Part shown: piece by piece, positions 45,444 to 56,950 of the stretch
Layout: every line of letters begins with the position of its first letter
How positions within the stretch are numbered: position 1 is the stretch's first letter
Notes under the pieces: model-generated
The model's input: only the letters and a program-made list of their open reading frames with translations
The model's database searches: none
What the model was told of the DNA's origin: nothing
Program-made: the position numbers and the translations under genes
NCBI GenBank assembly: GCA_965153355.1
Contig: OZ231126.1
Span: 51,770,001-51,834,000, forward strand
From: Flaccisagitta enflata
Lineage: Eukaryota; Chaetognatha; Sagittoidea; Aphragmophora
Direction: 5' to 3'
Length of the DNA stretch: 64,000 nt

Positions 45444-46488
45444 TAACTTCAATTCTATGTCTCATTCTATGCTTTTCTGTCATCAGGTTGTTATCGGAAT
45501 TAGTTGGAAAACTAAGCATGTAGGAAAGAGAAAGAGTTACACCCAGAAAAGATAATGAACATGAACGAGATAAGGGTTAGTAGTCAGTTGTTCTATCGTC
45601 AAAAGAGGACAAATCACGGTACGGATATCCGCCACATGGGCTATAAGGCAAAAAGAGGATGAGAAGGGCAGAAAACCAAGAGAGCCAAGGCCCAAAGTGA
45701 CCATGTGTTTTTACATCCATCTATCTTTGTTTCAAAAGGACCTTCACGGACGAGAATTCTTTATCACAACTCACGTTGAAGGAAAAGTAACAGGAAGGAA
45801 GAACACCGAGAGATGAGGACGACGAGAGGACAAAGGGGCTCGAAAGGATAAAGAAAAAGGTAAAAGAAACATTGAGAGACACTGATAAGAGAGAGAAAGA
45901 GAACAGAAAAAGTGTCAAGGACTCTGTTTTCCTTTTATGGTAACGTCTTAGATTCGCTCGTTTATGCGAGAAGATGTTGCACAATTGAAATAAGATCAGG
46001 ATTTAGCTACTGAGATGGAAATATATGCTTGAAAAAACAACAACAAGTGTATTGACACATTGGATGTCAATAAAGTAGAGCGCTCTTTCTGATACTGTAT
46101 TCATGTCAAAATGGTTAGATAACATAGGTCTCAAGGAGAGTATGAGAAAAATAATTGTGACGAGTCCAAGCAGATGTCAAAGTTAAGAGGCCTTGCTCTA
46201 TTGCGGTGTGACAATGTATGGTACATTGGACAGGTGATCCGCCACGATAGTACCTGTAGAGTATTCTGCATACTTAGACGGGCGTAGGGGTAGTAATGCG
46301 TAAACTGCTCGCAATCCAATAATGTAAATATAACCGACGGGACAACAGAGGGGAGAGTTGGAAGGATGAAAGGGAGGGTAACAATGGACCCGGACAGGGG
46401 TGCCTCGCCTGGTGGATATGCGTGACTGCCGTCATTCTTAGCCCTTTACCGTACATAAGTATGGGTACATAAGTAGGTAAGTAAGTGG
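45444..46488. other. Non-coding, moderately complex stretch
   Basis: About 1 kb with few simple repeats. No frame exceeds 90 codons outside the adjacent CAA array and no domain is recognisable. A candidate for unannotated host sequence, but I cannot support a gene. Confidence 0.35.
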
Positions 46489-46640
<152 letters not shown>

Positions 46641-46654
46641 TGTGAATTGTATCG

Positions 46655-46780
46655 CGTGCGCGATACTGAAAATTCGCGGGTCAGTGGTCAGTTCTGAAAA
46701 TGAATCTAATCGGACAGACAAACGGACTAATGGAGGGACAACGTCTCTTGTGGAGGCGCAAGAACGCATCTCATATTATA
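46655..46780 (-). mobile_element. Degraded HE 5' fragment (GATGCG type)
   Basis: CGGACAGACAAACGGAC, AACGTCTCTTGTGGAGGCGC, AAGAACGCATCT. Hairpin partly preserved (GGCGCAAGAACGCATC). Confidence 0.5.
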
Positions 46781-47004
46781 TCCGACAGATATCATCCGCA
46801 GATTTGACGACAGAGGAGCAGAGAAAAAAAAGTCGGTTGGTCTGGAACCATTTCGCTTATATGATATTCAAAATGACAGGAGGTACAAAGATAGAGGTGA
46901 ATAACCGCTATTGGCAGAAGTATGGAAGAATCGAGGAGGAACCTGGTAGAATATATGGCAAAAGATAAGGAGGGAAATGGGAATGGTAAATGGTAAAGAA
47001 GGAA

Positions 47005-47607
47005 GGATACACGACTGCTCCAGCTGCGTGGGATTGACGACTGACCACGGGCAGGGATACTACTCGACTAAAAAAAAAGCCGCACTTTTAAATGGCAGTT
47101 GTTATACTGAATTTCAAAAAAACTAATTAAAATCTTAGACCGTTAGAAAGCTCTTGAAAAGATCTTTCATTTGGCTTCAATCTGGAAATTCTAGCTTTAT
47201 TCGTTTAGAAATGGCATAAGAATGAGTAAAAACATTGTCATTTTCAGTTTGCAATCCTATTGAAAAATGAGCATTTTTACAAATTAGAAGATAACTTTGA
47301 CAAGCTCTAGCTCCTAAACCGTTTGAGTTACAGATTTGGGATTGGTCTAGAATGAAAGAAAATTTCAAAATCTTTCAAATCACTTCAACAGAAAAATGTT
47401 CAAATCATTTGTTTTTCTTATTCTTTAACTCAAAATAGGGTGCGGCTTTTTTTTTTTAGTCGAGTGGTAGAGAAGGTTACTGGGGCATTTTGGCTTGAAT
47501 AGTGAGGTCAACAAGCATCTGGGCAAGCATTACGGACCGACGGACCATCCGAACAACAATCCGACGGACAAAGCAGATTATAGAGTCGCGTGCACGTGAC
47601 CATAAAG
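47005..47607 (-). mobile_element. HE element split by family I insertion
   Basis: Left piece GGATACACGACTGCTCCAGC, TGCGTGGGATTGACG, ACCACGGGCAGGGATA (47008-47060). Right piece GCATTTTGGCTTGAATAGTG, AGGTCAACAAGCATCTGG, GACCGACGGACCATCC, AAAGCAGATTATAGAG, TCGCGTGCACGTGAC (47485-47602). The insertion occupies 47063-47464. Confidence 0.65.
47063..47464. mobile_element. Family I foldback with clear terminal inverted repeats, 402 bp
   Basis: Ends CTCGACTAAAAAAAAAGCCG and, inverted, CTCGACTAAAAAAAAAAAAG followed by CCGCAC. Interior colinear with 41327-41702. It sits inside an HE element and is therefore younger than it. A related but less complete copy may lie at 49188-49450. Confidence 0.78.
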
Positions 47608-47689
47608 CCAAAGGACGGACGCTCCTAAAAATACGGTAGAAAAAAGAAACATGAAGAATGTGGTCATGTAGCAGCATATTTTTAGTGAG

Positions 47690-47955
47690 CGCCAAAAACG
47701 CGTTTGTTCCCGTGAAACGCGATAACAGTATGAACACATATTCAAGAATTTCAACTGTCCCACGAGGGAGTGAGCGAAGTGAGTGAACGAGCCCGGGAAC
47801 GGAGCGAGGGAGCGAAGCTAGCATAGCAAAGCGGAGCGCTGCGGAGCTAGTGAGCGGAGTGAGCGGAGTGAGCGGAGTGAGCGGAGCGAGCGAACGAACC
47901 AAGTGGCCCTTTCAAAACGCGATCCTCTTTGACTAGAAACACCCTCCGAGACGGG
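47690..47955 (-). mobile_element. Family H element
   Basis: GTGAGCGCCAAAAACGCGTT, TTCCCGTGAAACGCGATAAC, TTTCAACTGTCCCACGAGGG, then about 15 GAGCGGAGTGA-like 9-bp units, CGATCCTCTTTGACTAGAAA and CACCCTCC. Internal 9-bp units vary in number between copies. Confidence 0.72.
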
Positions 47956-48033
47956 TAAAGGGGGGGAAGAATTGTTAATCATGAAAAGGTTCAAGGAAAC
48001 ATTGGAGTAAATCAAACATGACTACCATTAGTG

Positions 48034-48778
48034 TATACTCTGTCTTCAAAAGCAACTGTTACCAGCAAAAGATGTATTGTGTGAAAACGATTCATATTTC
48101 AAAATTCGGGTCTTTTTTCTATCTGAAAGCATATTTACTGCGGTTTTTTCATGCAAAATTTCGGCACTTTTTTCAACTGGTTTAGCCTCTATATCATTTT
48201 TAAGTGTAACATCATTTGAGGCATTTCAGCTTTTCCTTTCAGACATGAATGGAGGTTTATTTCAAACCTCTGTAACTTTTTAAACACTTTAAGTTAGAAT
48301 GCTGGGATTGGTCTCAAATTGAAGATTTTTTGAAGGAGATTACACCAGGTCTATGAAGGCATATTTTGCTGTATTCATAACGTTTTTGAGTATTTTTTCA
48401 TTTTTTTCATGTTCCATCAACACACTATGTAAGAATTTCATCATTTTTGTTTAGAACATCTTATGATTATGCATATACAGAAAAAAAATTATATTAGTAA
48501 TGAAAATATGCTAGATAGGGATAAGTTTTGATATTCTAATTCAATGTTTTGGCTATTTGTACATAGTTATTGAGGCCTAGCTCTTTTGTTTTAGATAAAG
48601 ATTGCTAGATTTTAAGAAAATTTGGGTATGTTTAAAAATAATGTAGAGGCTAAATCAGTTGAAAAAAAGTGCTGAAATTTTGCATGAAAAAACCGCAGTA
48701 AATATGCTTTCGAAATATGAATCGTTTTCACACAATACATCTTTTGCTGGTAACAGTTGCTTTTGAAGACAGGGTATG
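48034..48778. mobile_element. Foldback element, ~745 bp
   Basis: Arms 48034-48200 and 48640-48778. CTTCAAAAGCAACTGTTACC faces GGTAACAGTTGCTTTTGAAG; TTTACTGCGGTTTTTTCATG faces CATGAAAAAACCGCAGTAAA. The arms are highly similar; the centre is AT-rich. No target duplication found. Confidence 0.8.
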
Positions 48779-49001
48779 AAAAAGTTATTGTAATTAACAT
48801 GCGACTGTGCCTCGTTTTAGAATACCCAAGGTCATGGACGTACAGATGGACAACCCCGACAAATGTACTGCAATCATCCTCATGTACGCTCTGATCATTT
48901 GGGTTTACTCATGTCATGTTAGCCCCGCGGCCCATTGCCTATGTTTGATCATGGAAGTACATGAACATTTCAAAGAAATTGTGACAATCATGGCAAACAA
49001 A
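48779..49001. other. Short non-coding stretch
   Basis: An 86-codon open frame (48807-49067, +) runs from here into the HE copy and is not convincing as a gene. Confidence 0.4.
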
Positions 49002-49187
49002 AACAAGGCCCACACTTCTAAGTCGCGTGCAGTCGTCAAAACTAAAAGACAAAAAGTCAAAATATAAAATGACTTAAAATGACTTGAAATAACATAAAAC
49101 GGCGAAAAAAGTTGACGGAGACGGATAGATGGACCAACCAACCGACCGACAGACATAGCGGGTCATAGAGTTGCGTAGCACGCGACT
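49002..49187 (-). mobile_element. HE element (GTCGCG type, long form)
   Basis: AACAAGGCCCACACTTCTAA, GTCGCGTGCAGTCG, AAAATGACTTAAAATGACTT core, GACCAACCAACCGACCGACA, AGCGGGTCATAGAG, TTGCGTAGCACGCGACT. The 3' end pairs with that of 33241-33272 rather than with the GGCC hairpin type. Confidence 0.78.
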
Positions 49188-49959
49188 GAAAATCAAACAA
49201 CTTGTTCTGGTAATTTCTGCTCAATTGTATTTCCGCTTGAACTATATAGAATCTATGACCATTTGAAAACTCTTCAAAAAATCTTCCAACGTTGCTGGTC
49301 ATTCTAGCTTTGTTCGGATAGAAATGACATAGTTTGAATGACGCAGGTTTGAAGAAAAAAGTGTTTGTTTTTTTCAGTGAGCAATTTCAGTCTTTCTTTT
49401 TTGCTGATGATGCAAGTTAGTATTCTCAAAACTAATTCATTTTCTTTAAAATGGCACTAGGAACAAATCTTTTTCTCAAAGCGTTCAAATCTAATATTAG
49501 GCAAAGTAAAACTACAAGAATCCTATTGCGATTTTTCAAAAACTTGACTCATGCCATTTCTACACGAACAAGTGCATTGGAGATAGTTTTGGCCCGTGGT
49601 TTCCATGGCATTCTGCGCCTCAATTTTCTGGTAAACATAGCTCTTCCATGAGTTTTTAATAAAACTATACATAGAAAAGTCTGCCAAAAAAATGAAGAAA
49701 AAGAGCGCAAAAAGAGCTTACCGAGGAAACCGTCAACAATTATTTTCTGTCTTTTCTTCTGCTTCAAAATTTAAAAAAACGCTTGGCCTAAAAAATTGTG
49801 GAAATAGAGGGTAGTACCCCAATCCTAAGCTCTTGCAGTGAAACAAGTTTTTGCTGATGAGGACCACCAGCTAGGTCTCATTTGATAGATAATTTACAGA
49901 GCCTCAAAATGGATATGTTTTTCTCATCGCTTGGATGACAAACAACTGGTTTGGTTTTT
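49188..49959. other. Non-coding stretch with a possible diverged family I copy
   Basis: ATCTATGACCATTTGAAAAC, CATTCTAGCTTTGTTCGGAT and AGAAATGACATAGTTTGAAT resemble family I wording; termini not found. Confidence 0.4.
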
Positions 49960-50150
49960 AGTCGCGTGCTACGCGACTCTACACCCCGCTTTGTCGGTCC
50001 GTCGGTCGGCCCGTCAGTCGGTCGGTCCGTCAGTCGGTTAGTCCCCTTTTTAATTTTTCAGCGTTTTCAAGCTTTTTGAGCGCACAGCTCCTTCCCAAAT
50101 GCCATTGTAAGTCATTATTAGTCATTCTGAGACATTCATAGTAGTTATAT
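49960..50150 (+). mobile_element. HE element (GTCGCG type, long form), 3'-truncated
   Basis: AGTCGCGTGCTACGCGACT, CTACACCCCGCTTTGTCGG, GTCGGTCCGTCAGTCGG, GCACAGCTCCTTCCCAAATG, AAGTCATTATTAGTCATTCT. No 3' hairpin. Confidence 0.75.
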
Positions 50151-50389
50151 TCTTTCACATGTTGTACGTGTTGGGCAGTCTTTATCCGCGCGATTTGGAT
50201 GTTTTCATATTCAACCATAGGATTGCCATAATCAACAGCACAGCAACAAGTTTTATTGGCACCAATACTTACCCTTTGCATATCAATCTTTGCCGTCAAA
50301 CAGCGAGATAAATCCAAAAATCACAACTATCCTAACTCCTAAGTGTAACAATTCATTCCATATACAAAAGCATAAGAAAAGAGAGACAA

Positions 50390-50662
50390 CCGTTTCTAGT
50401 CACAGACAATCGCGTTTTGAACCTGCCACTTGGTGGCTCGCTACATTCGTTCGCTCGCACCACCCACTCCGCTCACTCGCTCTGCAGCGCTCCGCTTCGC
50501 TATGCTCGCTAGGCTTGCTCGCTCCATTCACGGGCTCGCTCACTCACTTCACTCACTCCCTCGTGGGACAGTTGAAATTCTTGAATATGTGTTCACACTG
50601 TTATCGCGTTTCACGGGAGGGAACGCGTTTTTGGTCGTCACCAGAAACACGCCCAGAGACAA
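50390..50662 (+). mobile_element. Family H element, near full length
   Basis: CGTTTCTAGTCACAGACAAT, CGCGTTTTGAACCTGCCACT, CTCACTCGC and CTCGCT units, CACTCCCTCGTGGGACAGTT, TTATCGCGTTTCACGGGAGG, TCGTCACCAGAAACACGCCC. Reverse complement of the copy at 47690. Confidence 0.75.
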
Positions 50663-50980
50663 CCAAATCCTACCAATGTGAAAGGCGCCGGTAAAACTCA
50701 GCTGCGATTATAGTCTAACCGGTGTCACCCCGACGACCTCAAGGCAAGAAATGACTCCATTTCCCGCGCTTCACGGGCTCACTCCCAGTCTCACATGCCC
50801 GTCGCGCTGTCTCATTCTCTGTCTCCCTCTGATTTACTGTCTTTTTTTTATCATTCCTTGTTTTTTCTTACCCTCCGTGTTCTTTTTATTTCCTTTCTTC
50901 TTTCTTTGATTTTCTTTCTTTGTTTTAGGTTTCCGTTTATCTTGGTTAGCTTGTTTTGTAACATTTGTTTTGTTTCTCTG

Positions 50981-51102
<122 letters not shown>

Positions 51103-51615
51103 CGTCTGTCTGTCTCTCTGTAACCGCGAGAGGCCTCGCGGAAATTGTGCTTTGCGTAAGCTTCATTTCATCTTCCCCTTTTGCTCCGTGTGATTTGCAA
51201 CTCAAATCTCCTTTTTTCCTCACCAACCGATAGACAGACAGACAGACAGACAGACACACACACAGACAGACAGACACACAGACAGAATGCCCTCTGTCAT
51301 TCAGCAGTTTGCTGAGGACAACGTCATTAACATAGCCGCTGGCAAATTGCCATTTCAACGCCGTTTACTGGCGACAACGTGGTTGCAAGTTGCAACTTGA
51401 CTCGAGTTTTACTCTACTTTTCATTTGAGATACTGTTCTGAGGTCCAACATGGCTGTTGCATGTTGTTACCTCGAAATTTGATGCATCTTGAAATCACAT
51501 GACTTCAATGTGATGAGATTTTCAATTACAAAAACAAACGATAGACGGAGGAACAAAAAGGGGGGAACCCATTTAGGCCGAATTTCGGACTAGAGTTAAG
51601 ACTGAAACCACTATA

Positions 51616-52503
51616 CAGTGGACTACTGCCTTATCGGCAATTGATTTAACAGTATTTCGGATTTAGCAGCCATGATGCCTTGGTCCAAAAATTTCATAGA
51701 CTTTTATAATGTAATTTTTTCCTGATTTAACAATATCTGATTTAACAGTCAAACCTGATTTACAGGTGCTATTTTGGTCCCATAGAAAGTTTACTCCTGA
51801 TTTAAGAACACAATATAAAGTTAAATCAAACCCATGATAGTTCTTATTTAATCTTTATAGTTATCCATCATTCAGCTATGCTTGAAGAACGTAATGATTT
51901 AAAATGAAGCAATTCAGAAAGGCAAACAGATACATGGAGTAATAGTAATAAAGACAAGGCCGGATATACGGCTACCTCAGTCACATGCAGTTGGTCATGG
52001 GCCATATTTGAGGTCACTTCATCATTCAGGCAGGAAAAGTGAGACCAAAGACAGCTAAAACCCCCCAAAAATAAAGCAAGATGGACCAATGGACGGACAG
52101 ACAAAGGGGTGTACAGTGGTGAAGCACGCAACTAAAAAAAAAGAATAACAAAAATAAACATCTGTCATTGTGTTTGTTAAAAGAATTGTAAATCTAGATC
52201 AATTTTTCTCTAACTATTCTGATATTCTTTACCTTGAAAAATAATTAAAGAATTTTATGTTCAATGATGGATCATGAATATGCCAAAGCAGGCCTATCAG
52301 AAGATTTATCTGTTTATCTGTTTATCTGTTTTCACAGATACCTAATCACTGAAATTCATTAAGCACATATATTTGCCTATTTAACTCTTTAATTTTTTCA
52401 TAAAAAAAAAATTGTGAAAATTGGAAATTCGATTAAACAACATTCGGATTTAACAACCAAAATTCCCAAGTCCCTTCAAGGCCGTTACATCGAATTTCCA
52501 CTG
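51616..52503. mobile_element. pogo/Tigger-like non-autonomous element, 888 bp
   Basis: Inverted ends CAGTGGACTACTGCCTTATC and CAGTGGAAATTCGATGTAAC, each with subterminal GATTTAACA words, and TA on both sides (51614-51615, 52504-52505). CAGTNGA-type ends with a TA duplication are typical of pogo/Tigger. Contains an HE copy at 51953-52133. Confidence 0.8.
51953..52133 (-). mobile_element. HE element nested in the pogo-like element
   Basis: ACAAGGCCGGATATACGGCT, TCATGGGCCATATTTGAGGT, GATGGACCAATGGACGGACA, AAAGGGGTGTACAG, AAGCACGCAACT. The 5' stem is eroded. Confidence 0.78.
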
Positions 52504-53125
52504 TAGTCAGATTCGGACTTGAGTGGAATGAAGTAGAACATCCCTCAGTTTCAATTCTAACTAGAGTGGTTTTTGTTTTTACTTACTCATGGGAATTGTA
52601 AAAGAATGGTTTATGATTTTTTTCTCAAATTCTGAATTTATTTTCACTGTTGTGCTTCACATCTTTTTAAAATCATTTTTTTACTTATGAAATATTGAAA
52701 TTCTTAAAGAGAATAAAAAAATTTATTATGAAAAATAATCTGGGTATGAAAAAAAATTTTTTTGATATTTTTAGATTTACTAGGAAAAAATGATTTTTTT
52801 GAGAAAATAGAAAATATCACTTTTGAGGAATTCTTATCTTAAGATTTTCAAAAACTAACTTATTTGAATTGTATTAAAAAATAACATTAGAAAAATTGAA
52901 GAGTGATGCGTATCAGATCTAAATAAGGTCCAAGAAAACTTTCTTTTTAAAGTATATTCTCAAACTACTCTAGTTAGAACGGGCAATTACAGTTGAAAAC
53001 CACTCAAGTCCGATTTTGCCTTGAGTGGTTAGGGAGCTTACTGCCCTCATTTCCAAATGAGGATTCGGCCTTTAGTGCCCTCCTCACAAAAAGTTTTTGC
53101 TTATCTAATCCATGAACTTCTCTTT

Positions 53126-53361
53126 AGTCGCGTGGTACGCGACTCTAGAAGCCACTTGGTCCGTCGGTCCGTCCGTCCGTCCGTCACAAAACTGTTTCAT
53201 TGGCTTTTTAAAGTGTTTTTATGTCTCTGAATGGTAGAGGAGGAACTTTGTAGAGTCAACAGTCATTGAAAATGTCTTTTTGAAAGATAGTGTTTGTCTG
53301 TCTGTCTGCTTGACTTTTTTTAAAGTACCGATGCACGCGACTTAGGTCTAATGACCTTGTT
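53126..53361 (+). mobile_element. HE element (GTCGCG type, long form)
   Basis: AGTCGCGTGGTACGCGACT, CTAGAAGCCACTTGGTCCG, GTCCGTCCGTCCGTCC, then unrelated-looking middle, GTCTGTCTGTCTGC, ATGCACGCGACTTAGG and GACCTTGTT. Confidence 0.72.
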
Positions 53362-54391
53362 TTTTGTTTTTGCGGCAATTGTTCTTGTTGCAAACTTTCG
53401 AGGACCTAGCACTTCTAGACAGCGACACAGTGTATTATTTATGATTAATGGGAAATTCGTGCAAACTTTAGCTTTGCCGCTCGGACTCACTGCCATTGTG
53501 TGGTTGAATATCATGTTTTGAAATCAAATACAAATGATCAAATCCTTTTCTGTTTCTGTCGAGTGAAAAAGATAGAAAAGAAAGGAAACATGCCATACTG
53601 CATTGGCAAAGAGAGGTACTAGATACTGATTCTTGTTGGCCCATTTAGTAACCAAAAGTACATGTTACAGTTGAACCTCATAATAATGGATGAAATGTGC
53701 AACAAAAAGTATCTTACAAAAAACTTTAGGAAAACGTTTTTGAGAAATAAACTTAACATATAAAAGTAAAATAAAACATTCAAAAGCTACTCATTTCTGT
53801 ATAGTATATGCTTCCACTCATATACTTACATATCCAATTTTAGGTACGACCTAAATTTAGTGGTTATTGAAATTCAAAACCTTTGGATAAGTAATTTTTA
53901 TGCAGAAAACAAGACTTTTGTCTTATCTCTCAAACAATTATGATTTTTCATTAAAGCTATTGGGTTAGGGTATAAATGTTAATGCTGACTTCTGGCATTG
54001 ACAGGGATAGTCAATTCAGCGAAGGTTAAATCTAATTGAAAAGAAGGAGCTATGGGGATCCGACTCCCTAGCTGTTACCCCTCCTTTCAATTAAACTATG
54101 GGGGTGGGAATATGGACAATTTATTCTATTTTGTGTTAAAGGGAAATCTTAATGATTGGAGGAATAGGAATTCATCTTCAAGAAGATATATCATGGGATG
54201 ATAGGTCACCATGAAGGGGTATAAAGTACTTTGCCATATTTAGAAAAGAATTTAGTTCTCCTTAGAATATTTTAACATATCCAATTTCTGGTCATCAGTT
54301 GGATACCTACACCCTAGATTGAGTTTCGACGCTTTAAATCCAATACTCAGGTGCAGGCGCGTCCACCAAAAGGTGCCTCCATTGGATATAT
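53362..54391. other. AT-rich non-coding stretch
   Basis: No gene recognised. AATTGAAAAGAAGGAG (54034) faces CCTCCTTTCAATT (54078), a modest hairpin around GGGGATCCGACTCCC. It could belong to the 3' region of the Penelope-like element, but boundaries are unclear. Confidence 0.4.
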
Positions 54392-55022
54392 AATATACTA
54401 GAATTGATATTACTATCTAGGAAATAGAAATCTTCCCGCACGTTTCAGTCTATAACTCTTGTGAAAATCATCTGACTAAGAAAAAATTGGTGACTAAAAT
54501 GAAGCTCTTCGAATTTGCAAGCCATCTACGCAAACCGCATCCTGCTATCTCATTGGGTTTAGAAGTTATCTTAATTTGAATGAAATCATTCCATTTGAAG
54601 ATTTCTTAATTTGAATTTTTTACAGTAAGTCTTATCCATTCAAAGTTAAATATCTCCGTTGTTTTTTGATCAATTGACAAAAAATTGGTGGCCAAAATGA
54701 AGAGTTTTTCAAGGGGCATCTTTTTCCTTTTTTGCGCAACAAATTCAGTCCAGCCGTTTAAAAGTTATGATCACTCAAAGATAAAAAGGAGGAAAAAATT
54801 TGTTTCATGGAAAAAGGCTGGAAGCCATCACTCCAAAGTACCTCCTGATACTTTACAAATTGCTGAACCGGCCATTGGCGGTGATAATTGAGTCAGGGGG
54901 AGCCTACATCTATCATTGATCCATTTGCAATCAACAGATATACGTGATCATGTAGATAAATGACATGAATTCATAGGTGGGAAGATTTCTATTTCCTAGA
55001 TAGTAGTTACTATTGAGATTAG
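54392..55022. mobile_element. Foldback element next to the RT gene, with family D piece
   Basis: CTATCTAGGAAATAGAAATC followed by TTCCC (54414) faces GGGAAGATTTCTATTTCCTA (54980). The interior (54677-54800) carries family D wording (GGTGGCCAAAATGAAGAG, TTTTTCAAGGGGCATC, GTTATGATCACTCAAAGAT). Confidence 0.6.
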
Positions 55023-55114
55023 ATTTGAAAGACTATCACAAGTCGAAAATCATTGAGGAGAAGCCAATTGACCCACTCACTCAACAATAACCAGTGATAA
55101 TCTTCCAAGACTTA

Positions 55115-56950
55115 TTATGGTAATATATCTTTGATTAGAATATTAGCACTGTTTATATTATATCTTAATAAGATATTATTCCTCTCCTTAAAAAATCGTA
55201 AACTAAGCCCTCTTAGATCTGCCATTTTGTAACCTTGCCTCAGTAGCCTCTCAGTTAAGTTTTTACACTTATCCTTAAAGCCATGATAGCTAGAATTAAT
55301 TTGAGCAAATCTAATCATTTGACTATAAAAAACTCCTAATGCTGACTTTTTTGGAATACAGCTATCCATGAAAGGGAAATTTACTATTTCAAAATTGAAG
55401 TCATCCCTCTTGTCATAGATAGAAAAATTTAACAAACCATTCTCAGATTTAATCCTCAGATCAAGATAAGAAACCTCCTTTGAATTATCAGATTCTGGTT
55501 TAATTTCTAGTTCTCTTGGGTATATTTCATAAATATGCTCCTTAAAATCTGGAAAATTGCCTACAAAAAGGTCATCTATATATCTGGAGCATAAGTTAAA
55601 TTTTCTAGCCAGAACCATATTTTGCTTTGAAGTTTTTTCTACATAGTCTGCCTCATAGCTATATAGTAAAAGGTTTGCTATGTCTTGACCTGAGTCCAAA
55701 CCAATAGGGATGCCTACAACCTGTTTGTAAATCTTCCTTCCATATTTGACATATATGTTATCTAGAATAAATTCCAGAATGTCTTGCATATCTGTAACCC
55801 GGAAAGAACAGCAATTTTTTCCTGCAGTTGTACTAAAATAGGCTCTTTGCATATTAACATTTATGAAAATTTTATTTTCTCTGCTATAGACCTTTTGGAA
55901 AATTTTAGAAAAGTTTCTGATAATCTCTGGATGTGGAAGTGCTGTATAAAGGGTAGAAAAATCATATGTTTCCATATGTTGCATATTTAAGTTTTTAATT
56001 TTATCCATGAATTCCAAAGAATTCTCTACTATCCAAAAATAATTCAAGTCTGCTCTTTGAGACACTGTGTTTGAATAGTTCTTCATATGATTCAAAATGA
56101 CTTTAAGAGCCTTTGAAAAATATTTAGATAGTAGTTTAATACTACAAGATTTTGATCCTGCTATGAATCTACTGCCTATTGGGTTTTTATGCATTTTAGG
56201 AATCCAGTAGATAAGCGGGATATCTTTCATTTCATTAGGAACTTTTATGTTTTTAGACTTGGAAAAATTAATGATAATGTTATGAATGGTATCCACATCC
56301 TTATTCTCTGGTTCATATGTTACTTGTCCAGTCCTACTCAACTCATCTTTAATCTTGGAAACATAGTATGACTTACATGTAAAGAGAATATTGTTTTGTG
56401 CTTTATCAGTAACTGTTATAACATAATTCTCTTTTAATCTATCTAATTCTCTCTTTACATCTCCATCAATTCTAAGATTCCAAGTTTTCAATTTATGCTT
56501 ACCAGACTCTATTTTTTTGTCTACCAGTTCAAATATTTTATTCTTCCAAATATCTAAGCAACTTCCATTGATGTTGTTATTTCCTGGTACTTTTTTCTCT
56601 TTTGATATCCACTTATCAATATACGCATCCAGAAATGATTTAATTATACTTCGATCCTGTTCCCAGTTAATTTTTTGAGGTAATCTGTATTTTGGTCCTT
56701 TCCTTATTAGACTTTTCAAAACTTCATTATTCACTATATCTAGGTTACCAGTTATGACATGACCATGAATTTGATCCTTAAAGGGAGAATTATTGCAATT
56801 ACACATAAGTCTATTACTCTCAAAATGGTCAATCCCTTCCTCTGATAAAGTTTCTTTATAATTAAAAAGTTTACCTGCAATACTTTTATTAAATTTATAT
56901 CCAATGATTGGTGGTTCTTTATCATTGAAATAAATTGGTATTTTATTCAT
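55115..56950 (-). CDS. Penelope-like reverse transcriptase (endonuclease-less form)
   Basis: 611 residues, encoding an RNA-dependent DNA polymerase that would copy element RNA at chromosomal ends or nicks. Visible in order: a Cys pair CNC (50-52) and GPKYR (85-89), both recalled from this family's N-terminal region; DKAQNN (182-187); IPKMHKNP (250-257), the family's lPKiHK block; RFIAGS (261-266); the first catalytic Asp in YDFSTLYTALPH (D330); GIPIGLDSGQDIANL (413-427); the catalytic YIDD box (457-460); SYLDL (494-498); and YDKRDDFNF (512-520). All three expected catalytic aspartates are present and there is no internal stop, so decay is slight. No GIY-YIG nuclease follows the last residues or lies in the downstream DNA to 54400, so this is an endonuclease-lacking form or a truncated copy. 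The first ATG is used, but similarity continues upstream. Assignment rests on motifs and remembered family likeness, not a search. Confidence 0.88.
   Translation of the reverse strand: MNKIPIYFNDKEPPIIGYKFNKSIAGKLFNYKETLSEEGIDHFESNRLMCNCNNSPFKDQIHGHVITGNLDIVNNEVLKSLIRKGPKYRLPQKINWEQDRSIIKSFLDAYIDKWISKEKKVPGNNNINGSCLDIWKNKIFELVDKKIESGKHKLKTWNLRIDGDVKRELDRLKENYVITVTDKAQNNILFTCKSYYVSKIKDELSRTGQVTYEPENKDVDTIHNIIINFSKSKNIKVPNEMKDIPLIYWIPKMHKNPIGSRFIAGSKSCSIKLLSKYFSKALKVILNHMKNYSNTVSQRADLNYFWIVENSLEFMDKIKNLNMQHMETYDFSTLYTALPHPEIIRNFSKIFQKVYSRENKIFINVNMQRAYFSTTAGKNCCSFRVTDMQDILEFILDNIYVKYGRKIYKQVVGIPIGLDSGQDIANLLLYSYEADYVEKTSKQNMVLARKFNLCSRYIDDLFVGNFPDFKEHIYEIYPRELEIKPESDNSKEVSYLDLRIKSENGLLNFSIYDKRDDFNFEIVNFPFMDSCIPKKSALGVFYSQMIRFAQINSSYHGFKDKCKNLTERLLRQGYKMADLRGLSLRFFKERNNILLRYNINSANILIKDILP

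Larger units (their letters stand above)
51570..53080. mobile_element. Outer foldback hosting a pogo-like insertion
   Basis: TTTAGGCCGAATTTCGGACT (51570) faces AGGATTCGGCCTTT (53061), and AACTAGAGTGGTTTTTG (52558) faces AAACTACTCTAGTTAG (52970). TAAGACTGAAACCAC left of the pogo-like insertion continues as GTCAGATTCGGACTTGAGTG on the right. Confidence 0.55.

Noticed and set aside
48807-49067. 86-codon frame preceded by a pyrimidine tract and AG, like a splice acceptor
   Set aside because: It runs into an HE element and no partner exon or domain is visible. Weak evidence only.
49850-49890. Hammerhead ribozyme core (CTGATGAG with a short stem), considered because Penelope-like elements can carry them
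   Set aside because: The required GAAA after the stem is absent (GGTCTCATTTG follows).
54034-54092. Hairpin AATTGAAAAGAAGGAG..CCTCCTTTCAATT as a structured RNA
   Set aside because: Single copy and modest length; no second example to test covariation.
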